A stretch of 41,743 nucleotides of DNA from Anaerolineales bacterium. GTDB lineage: Bacteria > Chloroflexota > Anaerolineae > Anaerolineales > Villigracilaceae. Position numbers and translations under genes: made by a program. The notes below the pieces were generated by a model. It worked only from the letters and a program-made list of their open reading frames with translations. It searched no databases and was not told the origin of the DNA. Location of the stretch: the NCBI GenBank assembly GCA_013360875.1, contig JABWAU010000020.1, forward strand, positions 1 to 41,743. The letters run 5' to 3'. Positions 17,303 through 25,329 of the stretch are shown here, one piece after another. How positions within the stretch are numbered: position 1 is the first letter of the stretch; each line of letters opens with the position of its first letter.

Positions 17303-18270
17303 TTGTGATCCATGTTCATGCTGAATCCGAGGCGTTGCCTGCCCGCGTCCACGTGCAGGACGCGCAGTTGAAGGGTCTGCCCAACGGAGAGAATTTCGCG
17401 CGGCGATTGCCCGGGCGCAAGCGGCATTTCGGTCGCGTGGATGAGCCCTTCGACGCCCACCTCGAGGCTGGCAAACGCCCCGTACGACAGCACGCTCGTG
17501 ATTGTCCCGGTCACAACGCTCCCGACGGGAAACGCCTCCTCCGCTTTTTCCCACGGATTGGGGAGCAGGCGCTTGCGACTTAAAGCCACCCGGCAGCGCT
17601 CCGCGGAAATATCCAGCACTTGCACGGCAATTTCCTGCCCAAGTTCGACGAGTTGTTTCGGGTGCGAAACGCGTCCCCACGAAAGTTCGGAGATGTGGAT
17701 CAAGCCTTCGACCCCGCCCAGGTCAACGAACGCGCCGAAATCGGTGATGTTCGTAACGATCCCGTTGACCTGCATCCCGACCGCGAGGTTATGGAACAAT
17801 TCCACGCGCCTGCCCGGCTCGGAAAGCGCGGCGCGCTCCGAAAAGATGACGCGCTCCTCCTCCGGCGCGCATTCGATGACCTTGACCTTCATCGTCCGCC
17901 CGATGTACTCCGCCATGGATTGGTCGCGGTCAACGGCGGCTTCCCTGCCAGCCAGTTCGATCAAATGCGAAAGCGGGACAAAACCGGACAAGCCCTCGCC
18001 TTCGACGAGTAGTCCGCCGCGGTTATGCCCGGTGACCTTTACCTCGACGATGCGGTCGGTGTTGTAAAACTGCCTGACGGTATCCCAATTCACCGAAACG
18101 GGGCCGGTTTCATGGCTTTCCTCAGCCTGCTCGTTCGCGTTCGAAGCGGTCGTCCTTGGATGGTGAGGCGTGTATTTCTGTTCTTCCGCAAGGACGGATT
18201 CCCACCAGCCTTCGTCCACCACCGGCATCTCGTTCTGGTATTTTTTCCTGTTATCTCTTTGAACGTTCAT
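17299..18270 (-). CDS. S1-domain RNA-binding protein (ribosomal protein S1-like)
   Basis: A 323-residue protein with three S1 repeats after a low-complexity, charged N-terminal tail of about 65 residues. Repeat 2 (GIVTNITDFGAFVDLGGVEGLIHISELSW) and repeat 3 (GTITSVLSYGAFASL) are canonical OB-fold S1 motifs; repeat 1 (KVTGHNRGGLLVEGEGLSGFVPLSHL) is the more divergent, acidic type seen in repeats 1-2 of ribosomal S1. Function is likely mRNA binding during translation or RNA turnover. It is shorter than the four- to six-repeat S1 of many bacteria. The ATG at 18270 is preferred to one further upstream, because GGGAG lies about eight nucleotides before it. The frame overlaps the sensor gene by 20 nt and ftsK by 4 nt (ATGA). 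Confidence 0.88.
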   Translation of the reverse strand: MNVQRDNRKKYQNEMPVVDEGWWESVLAEEQKYTPHHPRTTASNANEQAEESHETGPVSVNWDTVRQFYNTDRIVEVKVTGHNRGGLLVEGEGLSGFVPLSHLIELAGREAAVDRDQSMAEYIGRTMKVKVIECAPEEERVIFSERAALSEPGRRVELFHNLAVGMQVNGIVTNITDFGAFVDLGGVEGLIHISELSWGRVSHPKQLVELGQEIAVQVLDISAERCRVALSRKRLLPNPWEKAEEAFPVGSVVTGTITSVLSYGAFASLEVGVEGLIHATEMPLAPGQSPREILSVGQTLQLRVLHVDAGRQRLGFSMNMDHK

Positions 18271-20203
18271 CCTGCGCTCCCTGTCCAGCCTTTTCGTTAT
18301 GTTCCATCTCAAGAATGGCGCGCGCCACCGTTTCGACAGCCACGCGTTGTTTACGATACAAATCCGCCTCGGACATGGCGAGTCGATTCGCCACGTCGCG
18401 CACCTTGCGCCCCTCGATGAATTTCATCTCGAGGATGTTGTAAAGGATCCACTCGCTCGTGAATTTGCGGTCTCCCTCGGGTTTGACCTGGTCCACCGCC
18501 TGGCGGAGCAGGGCGCGCAGGGCGTTCGAGGCGTTCCCATCGTAATGCTCCATGAAATTCCGCACGATCTTCAGCCGCATCAACGGGCTGTTCGTCAGTT
18601 TGGGTCCGCCCCAGTAATGCGTGAGGGCGTCCTTGACCCAATCCGCCATGTCCGATTCTTCGAAGACCGGTTCGGTCAGCAGGTTGGTCGTGGTGTCGTA
18701 TCTGCCCGCGGCGCGGATGCGCTGCAACATGTCCATTTGCGGCTGCAGGTCTTCGAGCGAACGGAAGACGCGTTGCTGCAACCGGCGGTCCTCCAGCGCA
18801 AGAGCCACGCGGTTCGCCAGCAGCCAAAGCGCGTCGCGCTGGTCGCGATCCAGGAGACGATCCGATCTGCGCGCGATGCCGAGCAAACCCAAAAGGGGCG
18901 GCTCTTCGTCGCGGTCGCCGTTGAACCTGCGCTGATGCAGCGGCAAAATCCAGAATTCGCCCCAAGTGAATTCGTGCCGCCTGCCGTTGCCGTTGCCGTA
19001 TTGCATGACCTGAAGGGCGTCGTTCAGGTTCTTTTGTTCCAACAGGGAGCGGTTCCCAGCCACCAGGTTCAACGAGAGTTCCTCCCCGTCCAACGCGGCG
19101 ACGAAAGCGCACGGCGATTGAAGGTGATCGCGCACCGCCGCCAGCACGTTTTCCAGGAACTGGCGCAGGTCGCCCTGGGTCAACAACCGTTCCTCGATGT
19201 TTTGCAGGAGTTGAATCTCCTCGCGGTCGCGCCCGAAGAACAGCACGCGCTCCCACAAGGGAAACAGCAGCGAAATGGCATGCTCGAACAAGAGGACGGT
19301 CACGACCATGACCAAGGGGACAAAGCCGGTATATGGTTCGCCGCCGAACACCTCCCCCGCGCGGCGGACGATGGTCATAAAGCCCAACGCGAGCGAGGCG
19401 GTCACCGGTCCGCGCAGCAGCCATTTGAACAGGCGGCTCTTGACCACCCGGTCGGGCCACGAAACCCCGAAGAACGCGACGGCATACGCCATGACAACGA
19501 CCAGCACAGCCACGAGCGCGTTGATAACGATGACGATGGACCAGAAGAGCAGGGGAAATTGCGCCGCAATACTGGAACCGTATAACAGGTACGGGTACGA
19601 ACCGAGCGCCGGCGCGGTCGCGCCCGCCATCAGGTACAACATCCGGCGCCGACCGGAACGCGTCAACATACGGCGGTAGGCGCGAATAAAGTTATATCCC
19701 GCCCACGCAATGATCCCGATGTAATAGAGCGTAAAGACCTCGGTCCAAAGCGTGCGCTGCAAATGCGACGCGGGCTTTCCGTTCACGACCAGCCCGCCGA
19801 CGAGCATATCCAGAGCCAGCAGAATCAAAAACAAGAAAGAGACAACGTACATGAGCCGGACCGCAAGCCGCCTGCGGCCCCGCGAAGGACGTCCAGCGGT
19901 CACAAGCAGGGCATCCGAAAGATGCAGGTAGGCGGGAGGCAAAAAGATGATGCCGATCCATTGCGTGCGCAATAGAAACTCGACCCCCCAATCCGGCGTT
20001 GACGTGTTTTGCAGGGATTCGGTGGTGAAAACCACCACAACGCAAAGCAGAATGATGGCAAACGAGCGGGCGACGCGGTCGCGCAAATTAAAGGACAGGG
20101 CGTACAGGAACAGCGAAAAGGCGGTAATCGCAATTCCTGCCGTCAGGATGCTATTGAGTACCTGAAGCCCCGCCAGTAAACCGTCATACCAACCGTTAAA
20201 CAT
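18251..20203 (-). CDS. Multi-TM sensor with GAF-like and C-terminal helix-turn-helix segment
   Basis: A 650-residue integral membrane protein. Residues 10-260 hold seven or eight membrane segments resembling the N-terminal 7TM region of some histidine kinases (PAYLHLSDALL, LYALSFNLRDRVARS), and a further pair spans 265-330. A GAF-like module follows at about 345-485. The C-terminal segment contains a helix-turn-helix-like stretch, KVRDVANRLAMSEADLYRKQ (about residues 590-610), like the sigma-70 region 4 or LuxR type. No kinase, GGDEF or HD-GYP domain is found, so the output is uncertain: a membrane-tethered transcription regulator is an inference. The start ATG 20203 has GGAAGGA six nucleotides upstream. 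It overlaps the S1 gene. Confidence 0.75.
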   Translation of the reverse strand: MFNGWYDGLLAGLQVLNSILTAGIAITAFSLFLYALSFNLRDRVARSFAIILLCVVVVFTTESLQNTSTPDWGVEFLLRTQWIGIIFLPPAYLHLSDALLVTAGRPSRGRRRLAVRLMYVVSFLFLILLALDMLVGGLVVNGKPASHLQRTLWTEVFTLYYIGIIAWAGYNFIRAYRRMLTRSGRRRMLYLMAGATAPALGSYPYLLYGSSIAAQFPLLFWSIVIVINALVAVLVVVMAYAVAFFGVSWPDRVVKSRLFKWLLRGPVTASLALGFMTIVRRAGEVFGGEPYTGFVPLVMVVTVLLFEHAISLLFPLWERVLFFGRDREEIQLLQNIEERLLTQGDLRQFLENVLAAVRDHLQSPCAFVAALDGEELSLNLVAGNRSLLEQKNLNDALQVMQYGNGNGRRHEFTWGEFWILPLHQRRFNGDRDEEPPLLGLLGIARRSDRLLDRDQRDALWLLANRVALALEDRRLQQRVFRSLEDLQPQMDMLQRIRAAGRYDTTTNLLTEPVFEESDMADWVKDALTHYWGGPKLTNSPLMRLKIVRNFMEHYDGNASNALRALLRQAVDQVKPEGDRKFTSEWILYNILEMKFIEGRKVRDVANRLAMSEADLYRKQRVAVETVARAILEMEHNEKAGQGAQDERSKR

Positions 20204-20219
20204 TCGATCCTTCCAAATC

Positions 20220-20759
20220 TTATTTTATTGCTCTCCCAAAGAACAACGCGACATCCTGAGTTGGATAATACTTGTCATTATACCCGCAGAATTCATAACC
20301 GAACTTTTGCGCCAGGCGGATGCAGGGATAATTCTTGGACTGCATCTCGATGAGGATGCGCCCCACGCCTCTTTCCAAAGCCCAAGCCTGGATCGTGCTC
20401 AAAAGGGCGGACGCGACGCCCTGGCGTCTCGCCTCCGGCGCTACAACCAGATCCGTCATCCTGGCAATTCCCGAGACGCGGTCCTCCTCCGCGCTCACGT
20501 ACCCAACGACTTTCCCGCCTTTTTCGGCGACCAGCAAAACGCCGCGTTTCATCCATTCCTCCGCCAGGGCAAGCGGGTCGCGCGGATACGTCACTGTCAC
20601 CGAGCGCGGCAGGCGCACTTCGTGGAACGCGGCTGTCACGCGCTTTGTCTCGTTTCGCAACTCCAACTGCCAGACGTAATCGCTCGAACAGGAATGATCC
20701 ATTCCCGTCAGGCGCGGCAGGTCGCTCGAGGCGGCGGGTCTGATCACAAAGGAAGCCAT
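20220..20759 (-). CDS. GNAT-family N-acetyltransferase
   Basis: A 179-residue acyl-CoA-dependent acetyltransferase. The fold order is clear: an N-terminal IRPAASSDLPRL strand/helix, the central strand LLVAEKGGKVVGYVSAEE, then motif A, MTDLVVAPEARRQGVASALL, with the Q/RxxGxA-type acetyl-CoA pyrophosphate loop. The tail ARKFG-like AQKFGYEFCGYNDKYYP completes the fold. The substrate (protein, amino group or small molecule) cannot be deduced. The ATG at 20759 is chosen because GGAGAA precedes it and the conserved strand begins right after; a longer frame extends into the upstream gene. It lies 10 nt after the gene at 20770-21438 and 16 nt before the sensor gene. Confidence 0.9.
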   Translation of the reverse strand: MASFVIRPAASSDLPRLTGMDHSCSSDYVWQLELRNETKRVTAAFHEVRLPRSVTVTYPRDPLALAEEWMKRGVLLVAEKGGKVVGYVSAEEDRVSGIARMTDLVVAPEARRQGVASALLSTIQAWALERGVGRILIEMQSKNYPCIRLAQKFGYEFCGYNDKYYPTQDVALFFGRAIK

Positions 20760-20769
20760 TTGTTCTCCG

Positions 20770-21438
20770 TCACTGGTTTGCCACGCGCACGGCGATGATA
20801 CAGGGTTCCATCGTCCGGCCAACGTTGTCAATGATGACCAGTTGTAGAAAATAATCGCCATTGGTGAGCGCGGCGGTGTCCCATTTTCCGAGTTCGCCAT
20901 CCCTCACCGGCTGCGCCCCGGCGGAGATGGTCACAAAGGCGCCGGTTCCCACCGGGGCAATTTCGTACTTGTAAAACCCAAAATTGGGAATGTCGGCTGT
21001 GCCGGTCAAGGTCACGGTTCCGCTGACCTCCTCGCCGGGCAGCGGCGCGGTGAGCATGATCTGGTTCTCCACACATCCGCTCATGCCGGTCTGAATGGAT
21101 GGAGCGCCGGGCGACGCCGCTCCGTTTGCCGGGGTTGTTTCGATAGAGGTGGCGAGAAGGTCGAGGGTGGGAGTGGTCATCACGTCGGGCGCGGGCAGGG
21201 ATGGAACGACGAACACACTGATATAGAATTCGCCGAAGAACAGCAAAAGCACGAGTAACCCGAACGCGGTCGCCTGGCCCAGCCTGCGTAACGCAAATTC
21301 ACGTTCAAGGGAAAACACGGCATCGCGCCATTCCCGCCACGAACGCCACATCCGGCGAAAGACGTACAACGCCATGATCGCCAGAAGGATGTAGATCAGC
21401 GGTCCGTACGCCGCAAGGGAACGATAGATCGCGCCCAT
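20770..21438 (-). CDS. Membrane-anchored protein with extracellular Ig-like domain
   Basis: A 222-residue protein of unknown function. Two membrane segments are visible, LIYILLAIMALYVF (about residues 15-30) and LLVLLLFFGEFYISVFV (about 60-80), separated by a basic, Arg-rich cytoplasmic loop. A Thr/Pro/Ala-rich linker leads to an outside domain (about 125-222) whose alternating strands (IMLTAPLPGEEVSGTVTLTG, ALTNGDYFLQLVIIDNVGR) resemble the bacterial Ig-like domains common in Chloroflexota surface proteins. Two cysteines could form a disulfide. The ATG at 21438 is chosen because upstream residues overlap the phosphorylase gene and look non-coding; no clear Shine-Dalgarno is seen. It lies 13 nt after the phosphorylase stop. 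Confidence 0.72.
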   Translation of the reverse strand: MGAIYRSLAAYGPLIYILLAIMALYVFRRMWRSWREWRDAVFSLEREFALRRLGQATAFGLLVLLLFFGEFYISVFVVPSLPAPDVMTTPTLDLLATSIETTPANGAASPGAPSIQTGMSGCVENQIMLTAPLPGEEVSGTVTLTGTADIPNFGFYKYEIAPVGTGAFVTISAGAQPVRDGELGKWDTAALTNGDYFLQLVIIDNVGRTMEPCIIAVRVANQ

Positions 21439-21451
21439 GAGAAGGGACCGG

Positions 21452-22288
21452 TTAGAGCGAGCGCAGCACGCCGCGCAGGATGGTTTCGAGTTTTGGGGTG
21501 ATGACCCTGCCAGCCTCGATGACCTCGTCGTGCGTCGTGATCGTCGAGCCGTCGAGGTTGGCTTTGTTGCTGATACCGGAAAAACCGAGCGTCCGCAAAC
21601 CGCCGTGCCGCGCCACAATCACCTCCGGCACCGTGGACATGCCGACCGCATCCGCGCCCGCCAGGCGCAGGAAACGCAAGTCGGCGGGACTCTCGAAGGA
21701 GGGACCGCTCAACCCGCAATACACACCCTCGCGCAATGCGATCCCGTTTTTCGCGGCGACCTTTCGAGCGATGTCCATCAACTCAGGATCGTAGGCGCGG
21801 CTCATATCCGGGAAGCGGGGACCGAGTTCGTCAATGTTCGGTCCCATGAGCGGGTTGGCGCCAGCCATGCCAATCAGGTTCAGGTTGTCCGTAATCAGCA
21901 TCACGTCGCCGGGGGAGAAATTCGGGTTGATGCCGCCCGCCGCGTTGGTGACAAACATCATCTCGATGCCGAGCCGGATCATCACGCGCACCGGCAGCGT
22001 CACTTGCGACATGCTGTATCCCTCGTAAAAATGGACGCGCCCTTGCATGACAAAAACGGATTGTCCTTCCAGTTCGCCAATGACCAGCCGACCGGCATGT
22101 CCATGAACGGTCGAACGGGGCCAGTGGGGCAGGTCGGCGTAGGGGATGAAATCGGCTTTTTGGACGGAATCAGCCAGGGCGTTAAGCCCCGAGCCGAGGA
22201 TGAGTCCAATGCGCGGTTTGTAGGACGAGCGAGAACGCACCGCGTGCGCGGCTTCGTCAATTTGTTGCAGGGTCACATAAGGTTCCAT
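21452..22288 (-). CDS. punA: Purine nucleoside phosphorylase (trimeric type)
   Basis: A 278-residue cytoplasmic enzyme that cleaves inosine or guanosine with phosphate to give the free purine base and ribose 1-phosphate. Family landmarks run in order: the phosphate loop LGSGLNALA, HGHAGRLVIGELEG, VTNAAGGIN, YCGLSGPSFESPADLRFLRL (holding the base-binding glutamate), VGMSTVPEVIVARH and SGISNKAN (holding the conserved asparagine). The length and motifs fit the trimeric PNP/inosine-guanosine phosphorylase group, not the hexameric DeoD group. The ATG at 22288 is preferred over an upstream TTG at 22333, since conserved sequence starts here; its Shine-Dalgarno is weak. It leads the minus-strand operon that runs to lgt. 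Confidence 0.94.
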   Translation of the reverse strand: MEPYVTLQQIDEAAHAVRSRSSYKPRIGLILGSGLNALADSVQKADFIPYADLPHWPRSTVHGHAGRLVIGELEGQSVFVMQGRVHFYEGYSMSQVTLPVRVMIRLGIEMMFVTNAAGGINPNFSPGDVMLITDNLNLIGMAGANPLMGPNIDELGPRFPDMSRAYDPELMDIARKVAAKNGIALREGVYCGLSGPSFESPADLRFLRLAGADAVGMSTVPEVIVARHGGLRTLGFSGISNKANLDGSTITTHDEVIEAGRVITPKLETILRGVLRSL

Positions 22289-22351
22289 ATCGGGTTCTTC
22301 TTTTCGGCAAGGATAAGGATCACTGCCCCCCAATGCAGTCGTTCGCGAAAA

Positions 22352-22360
22352 ATTATATCA
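22352..22360 (-). promoter_or_regulatory. Extended -10 promoter for the punA-to-lgt operon
   Basis: On the minus strand TGATATAAT (22360-22352) is an extended -10 (TG, one base, TATAAT). No good -35 lies 17 nt upstream, which extended -10 promoters can tolerate. Transcription would start near 22345, about 57 nt before the punA ATG. Confidence 0.6.
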
Positions 22361-22393
22361 GATTTGCTACCGCACAAACCTCTCGTAAAAACC

Positions 22394-22692
22394 CTAAGAG
22401 AGCGTCTGAAAACTTTCGGAAAAGACCCTAAAGGTTTCCTTTGGTTTCAAATTGGTTGGCTAAACGGGAATTCTGTTAAATTGGGGGGTTGTGAAGGGTA
22501 TAGAGACCTTTAGAAAGTGTCTGAAAAACCCTGCCAGATGTCATTTCGACGAGCCCTTCGGCACGGCTTCGCCGCTCAGGGTAAACTCCGCAAGGAGAAA
22601 TCCTGGCTCGGTGGGCAAAGGATTTCTCGCTGGCGCTCGAAATGACAGGTACACACCAGCCTCACTGATTTTGTTTTCAGCCACTCTCTTAG
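22394..22692. repeat. 299-bp element with 20-bp terminal inverted repeats
   Basis: The ends, 22394-22413 and 22673-22692, are inverted copies that match at 18 of 20 positions. A second inverted pair lies inside it (22428-22438 with 22503-22513), and a partial third copy of the end sequence lies at about 22511-22529. The element holds no reading frame of note and no transposase, and no clear target duplication flanks it, so it looks like a small non-autonomous (MITE-like) element or its remains. It contains the shorter palindromic repeat at 22539-22647 and separates two divergent promoters. Confidence 0.6.
22539..22647. repeat. TGTCATTTCGA palindromic dispersed repeat, full length
   Basis: A 109-bp unit with perfect 11-bp ends, TGTCATTTCGA (22539-22549) and TCGAAATGACA (22637-22647). 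The inside has CCCTTCG...CGCTCAGGG and AGAAATCC/GGATTTCT sub-palindromes, so the whole folds into a long branched hairpin. Related copies occur at 26866, 36920, 39260 and 39574. The family resembles short dispersed repeats seen widely in bacterial genomes. Confidence 0.75.
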
Positions 22693-22741
22693 CGGCAGAG
22701 AAATATCAGATAACAACTTGCAACGTTGTAAGTAACTGAAT

Positions 22742-22770
22742 TTGAACCGGGCGGTCATGCAGGTTAGAAT
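22742..22770 (+). promoter_or_regulatory. Promoter for the HD-GYP/GGDEF operon
   Basis: TTGAAC (22742-22747) and TAGAAT (22765-22770, five of six matches) are separated by exactly 17 nt. The predicted start of transcription is near 22777, only about 9 nt before the ATG at 22786, and no Shine-Dalgarno is visible, so the mRNA may be almost leaderless. Confidence 0.6.
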
Positions 22771-22785
22771 ATATCGCCGTGACGT

Positions 22786-25329
22786 ATGTCAACTTTAAAA
22801 CCGAACCGGTCCCATAAAGCCCAGTTGATCGCCGCCGGGGCAATATCCGTCGTTGCCCAGGGTTTGTTGATCCTGCCTGCCAGCCTGATCCCCCAAATGA
22901 GCCTGCCCGATTGGGGAAGCGTCACAATTGGCGTGACGTTTTTTGCAATCGCCACCATTTGGATTCTTTCCACGATTCGATCTCTCGACGTGGGATGGCG
23001 CGGCAACGCGCATTTCATCCTGAACCAGGCGATCATCGTCATCGGCTTTTTCCTTCTCTCGACCTCCTCCGATTCGGTCGTACACCTGGGCGGATTCCTC
23101 CTTACGAGCCTGATCACCGCTCTGACAGTGTACGGCATCATCGCGAACACGGCGTCGCCCTCGCTTACCGGCGTGGTCATGGAGCGGGAAAAGGAAAGGG
23201 AAGCCTCCCGCCCGGCCGACCTTTCTCAAAACGCGGAAACCCTGAAGGAACTGGCGGAAATCGCAAACCAGAAACTGAATGCGGAAAAACAACGCGCCGC
23301 GCAGCTCACCCACCTGGTCGAGTTGTGCCAGCAGCTCCACGACGAACTCGACCCGCCCGTTGCCGCGCAACTTGTGGTCAACACCCTGGAACGGGCCGTG
23401 AAATGCACGGTCGTTTCCCTGATGACCTACGAGGCGGATAACGGGGAATTTGTCACGCTGGCTTCGAGCGGACCCCTGACCCACCTCGTTCCGCCCGGAC
23501 TGTTGCTTGGCGCGGGCAGGGGCTTGCACGAGCGCGTCGTCCGTTTGAAGAAGACCGTCATCGTGAACGATACCGCCCTCGATTCGGATTTCATCCCGGT
23601 CAACAACGAAAACACCCGCTCGCTGGTCATCGTCCCCTTGATATCACAGGGATCCGTCAAGGGCGCGTTGGAGGCGCGCTCCGACCAGACCTACGCCTTC
23701 AACAACACGGATGTTTCCAGCATCGAAGGGGCGGCGGCTGAATTGACGCGCGCCTGGGAACGCGCCAACTACAACCAGCGGTTGACCGAACTCATCCAGT
23801 CTGGCATTTCGCTCACCACATTGCTCGATCCGCAAGCCGCTGTGCAGGAGATCGCCCTCCTCGCCCGAAAAACATTCGGGGCGCGCTTTGTTTTTGTCAC
23901 CCTGCTCGACCAGCAGGGGTCTTTTTCCCGCGTTGCCCACGCCGGAGAGGCGCCGCGTTTGTTGAAATCTCTGAGCAACAACCCCGCCGGGGAGCCGCTT
24001 TTGCAAGCCGCGCTGAACGCGGCAAAGCCGTTTCGTGTGCGCGACCTGAGGAAATATACGAATCGCACCAACCTGGATATCGACAGTTCCAACCTGCGGA
24101 GCGTGCTGGCGATACCCATCCGATTGCATCGTCTGAGCATTGGGACGATTCTGGCATTCGGCAAACAGGACGGCATCTTCTTTTCTGAAAGGGACGAGTC
24201 GCTGGCGGACCTGCTCGGGTCGCAGGCGGCGGCTTCCGTGGAAAGTTCGTGGTTGTATCAGGAATTGCGGGATACGCTCAACATCACCTCCATGCTTTTG
24301 CAGTTAAGCAAGGACGTGCTGATGGCGGAGGAGGACAGAAAGGCAGCGGAGACGATCCTGCGCGCCGCGCACAGAGCCGCGAGCGCAACCGAATCGGGGA
24401 TCATTCTCATGGCGCCCAACGGCGATATTCAGGTGGAGGTCGAACTGGACGGCAGCGGTTTTCATACGCGCCGCCGCCATCCCATGGACACCATCCAGCA
24501 GTCAATCCAGATGGGTCAGAGCGTGTTCGTTTCCAAAAATCAAGGCGTGCTGGTCTGTTATCCGCTGATGATGCGGTCGCGGGGGCTTGGTGCATTGTGG
24601 ATGGAAATCCCGGAAAGCCGCGGCAAGAATTTCTCGAACATTCAGTTGCTGGTGAATCAGGCGGCGGTTTCGCTCGAACGCGTGAACCTGCTCGCCGAGT
24701 CCCGCAGGCAGGCGAGGGAGATCGAAGCCGCGTACGAGGAATTGGAGGCGACCTACGATCAGACCCTCAAGGCATTGATGTCCGCGTTGGACGCGCGCGA
24801 TCGTGAAACGGAAGGTCACAGCATGCGCGTCAGCCGCCTGGCTTGTTTGTTGGGGGAAAGGATCGGGTTGAACGGCGAGCAACTCAAAGCGCTGGAGAGA
24901 GGCGCATTGCTCCACGACATCGGCAAGATCGGCATCAGCGATTCCATCCTGCATAAACCCGGCACGCTGACCGACGACGAATGGAAGATCATGCGCCTGC
25001 ATCCCGAGATCGGCGCGCGGATCGTGGAGCGCATCCCATTCCTCCAGGAAAGCATGTCGGTGGTGCGTTATCATCACGAACGCTGGGACGGGAGCGGTTA
25101 TCCGCTCGGCATAAAGGGGGAGGAGATTCCCATCCACGCGCGCATCTTCGCCGTGGTGGATGTGTTCGACGCGCTGACCAGCAACCGCAGTTACAGAAAG
25201 CGGGCGACGCCGGAAGAGGCGTTGCAGTATTTACGGGAACAGTCCGAGACCTTGTTCGACAGCAGGATCGTGGAAGCCCTATCGCAACTTCCCTATCGGG
25301 ATTTCGTCGAAGGGGGCAGGTTTTCATGA
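22786..25329 (+). CDS. Membrane GAF/HD-GYP cyclic di-GMP phosphodiesterase
   Basis: An 847-residue membrane protein. Four membrane segments occupy residues 10-125. A coiled-coil-like charged stretch (EREKEREASRPAD to NAEKQRAAQL, about 130-175) leads to three GAF-like modules (about 185-325, 340-490 and 505-640), then an HD-GYP domain from about 655. The catalytic signatures are complete: HSMRVSRLA, LLHDIGK near 709 and HHERWDGSGYPLGIKGEEIP near 763. It is predicted to hydrolyse cyclic di-GMP in response to small ligands or redox state. The ATG at 22786 has no Shine-Dalgarno but follows a good promoter closely. Its stop overlaps the next start as ATGA, coupling it to a diguanylate cyclase. Confidence 0.93.
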   Translation: MSTLKPNRSHKAQLIAAGAISVVAQGLLILPASLIPQMSLPDWGSVTIGVTFFAIATIWILSTIRSLDVGWRGNAHFILNQAIIVIGFFLLSTSSDSVVHLGGFLLTSLITALTVYGIIANTASPSLTGVVMEREKEREASRPADLSQNAETLKELAEIANQKLNAEKQRAAQLTHLVELCQQLHDELDPPVAAQLVVNTLERAVKCTVVSLMTYEADNGEFVTLASSGPLTHLVPPGLLLGAGRGLHERVVRLKKTVIVNDTALDSDFIPVNNENTRSLVIVPLISQGSVKGALEARSDQTYAFNNTDVSSIEGAAAELTRAWERANYNQRLTELIQSGISLTTLLDPQAAVQEIALLARKTFGARFVFVTLLDQQGSFSRVAHAGEAPRLLKSLSNNPAGEPLLQAALNAAKPFRVRDLRKYTNRTNLDIDSSNLRSVLAIPIRLHRLSIGTILAFGKQDGIFFSERDESLADLLGSQAAASVESSWLYQELRDTLNITSMLLQLSKDVLMAEEDRKAAETILRAAHRAASATESGIILMAPNGDIQVEVELDGSGFHTRRRHPMDTIQQSIQMGQSVFVSKNQGVLVCYPLMMRSRGLGALWMEIPESRGKNFSNIQLLVNQAAVSLERVNLLAESRRQAREIEAAYEELEATYDQTLKALMSALDARDRETEGHSMRVSRLACLLGERIGLNGEQLKALERGALLHDIGKIGISDSILHKPGTLTDDEWKIMRLHPEIGARIVERIPFLQESMSVVRYHHERWDGSGYPLGIKGEEIPIHARIFAVVDVFDALTSNRSYRKRATPEEALQYLREQSETLFDSRIVEALSQLPYRDFVEGGRFS

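Noticed and set aside
17303-17680. N-terminal extension of FtsK
   Set aside because: The extension lies wholly inside the S1 gene, is Arg/Gly-rich and unlike any FtsK N-terminus; the ATGA overlap at 17302 gives the start.
24981-25325. Upstream extension of the GGDEF protein
   Set aside because: It lies in the HD-GYP gene in another frame and lacks membrane or domain character; the ATG at 25326 has a Shine-Dalgarno and an ATGA overlap.
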